A stretch of DNA of 49,920 nucleotides, taken from positions 1 through 49,920 of the forward strand of contig NZ_JAGGKV010000035.1 in assembly GCF_017874035.1 (NCBI RefSeq), given 5' to 3'. Position 1 is the stretch's first letter. Each line of letters starts with the position of its first letter. Origin of the DNA: Paenibacillus aceris (lineage in GTDB: Bacteria; Bacillota; Bacilli; Paenibacillales; NBRC-103111). Below the pieces are notes generated by a model that was not told the origin of the DNA, searched no databases, and saw only the letters and a program-made list of their open reading frames with translations. The translations under genes and the position numbers were made by a program. Of the stretch, positions 49,566-49,920 are shown one piece after another.

Positions 49566-49741
49566 GGAACGATGATCCGCTATTTTCCAGAATAGCGATA
49601 CTTCCGGCAGTTTGAGGATTCTACGATCCGCTATTTTGCTTGTTTCGGCTAAAAATCATGCCTTTTAAGGGAAATAAGATCCTGTAGTTCCGCTAAAACT
49701 AGGATAGTGTCAAATCAGCTCAAATAGCGGCCTGTAGTTCC
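49566..49741. repeat. intergenic four-site inverted element, copy D
   Basis: Complete 176-bp copy. Left sites CCGCTATTTT at 49577 and 49628 (51 bp apart), right sites CTGTAGTTCC at 49682 and 49732 (50 bp apart), inner spacing 54 bp. It is located between the tandem array and the rRNA terminator. The rest of 49293-49850 holds no gene that I can support. Confidence 0.8.
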
Positions 49742-49804
49742 CCTTTTGTAAAAAGAGACCTCACTTTGCGAAAACTTCACCGTAAAATTGCCGTAAAAAA
49801 AAGC

Positions 49805-49843
49805 AAAAAAGCCTTTCTGAGATTTCTCTCAAAAAGGCTTTTT
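49805..49843 (-). terminator. rRNA operon terminator
   Basis: On the minus strand AAAAAGCCTTT-GAGA / TCTC-AAAGGCTTTTTT forms a strong hairpin ending in six Ts, immediately after the 5S gene. It ends the upstream rRNA operon. Confidence 0.9.
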
Positions 49844-49851
49844 GTTCTGTG

Positions 49852-49920
49852 CTTGGCAACGTTCTACTCTCCCAGAACCCTGCGGTTCAAGTACCATCGA
49901 CGCTGGAGGGCTTAACGGTC
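49852..49920 (-). rRNA. 5S rRNA, 3' part
   Basis: On the minus strand the window begins GACCGTTAAGCCCTCCAGCG and continues to GGGAGAGTAGAACGTTGCCA and AGC, the conserved 3' half of Bacillus-group 5S rRNA. The 5' part lies beyond the right edge. The exact 3' end is estimated. Confidence 0.93.

Overview
The window looks like a chromosomal segment of a Paenibacillus-type Firmicute. This is an inference from gene content, not from a search: strong GGAGG ribosome sites, EcsAB, several YesM/YesN-type features, a T-box in front of isoleucyl-tRNA synthetase, Bacillus-type yokU/yodPQRST relatives and Bacillus-type PhoP boxes. The segment lies exactly between two ribosomal RNA operons, both on the minus strand. 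The left edge holds the first bases of a 16S gene with its tandem promoters. The right edge holds the 3' part of a 5S gene with its terminator.

Left to right: (1) 1-2335, rRNA leader and promoters, then ecsAB. (2) 2497-15774, a lysine/beta-lysine catabolic island. It has a sigma-54 activator, kamA behind a near-perfect -24/-12 promoter, and a seven-gene minus-strand operon (yokU-yodT-yodS-yodR-yodQ-gabT-aldehyde dehydrogenase) behind a second near-perfect -24/-12 promoter. The beta-lysine acetyltransferase ablB and rpoN itself are also here. Together they outline lysine to beta-lysine to N6-acetyl-beta-lysine to 4-acetamidobutyrate to GABA to succinate. No thiolase for the middle cleavage is in the window. 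(3) 15970-18964, a LysM-3D wall protein, an orphan protein with an LQRTAGNRAV motif and a possible ADP-ribosyltransferase-like domain, a candidate small RNA and a phosphotriesterase-family hydrolase. (4) 19104-30359, a fructan/sucrose operon: binding protein, YesM/YesN two-component pair, secreted levanase-like enzyme, two permeases, fructokinase and cytoplasmic fructosidase. No ATPase is present.

(5) 30610-33276, two DJ-1/PfpI proteins, one of them behind what reads as a complete ZTP (pfl) riboswitch with terminator, then a broken short-chain dehydrogenase gene and a small receiver-like protein. (6) 33645-37078, a eukaryote-like (type 2) ileS with promoter, T-box leader and terminator, followed by a gene remnant. 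(7) 37330-49292, a full C-P lyase phosphonate operon (PHP phosphodiesterase, hexapeptide acetyltransferase, phnF G H I J K M L D C E E) behind a promoter with a four-repeat PhoP box and an operator-like palindrome.

The strongest structure not explained by genes is a dispersed intergenic element of 176-177 bp. It is seen three times complete (5959, 33379, 49566) and at least twice in part (19023, 17843). It consists of four copies of a roughly 20-bp motif at 50-54 bp intervals, the first two inverted relative to the last two. Two of the complete copies are preceded by a GC-rich tandem array of about 35-bp units.
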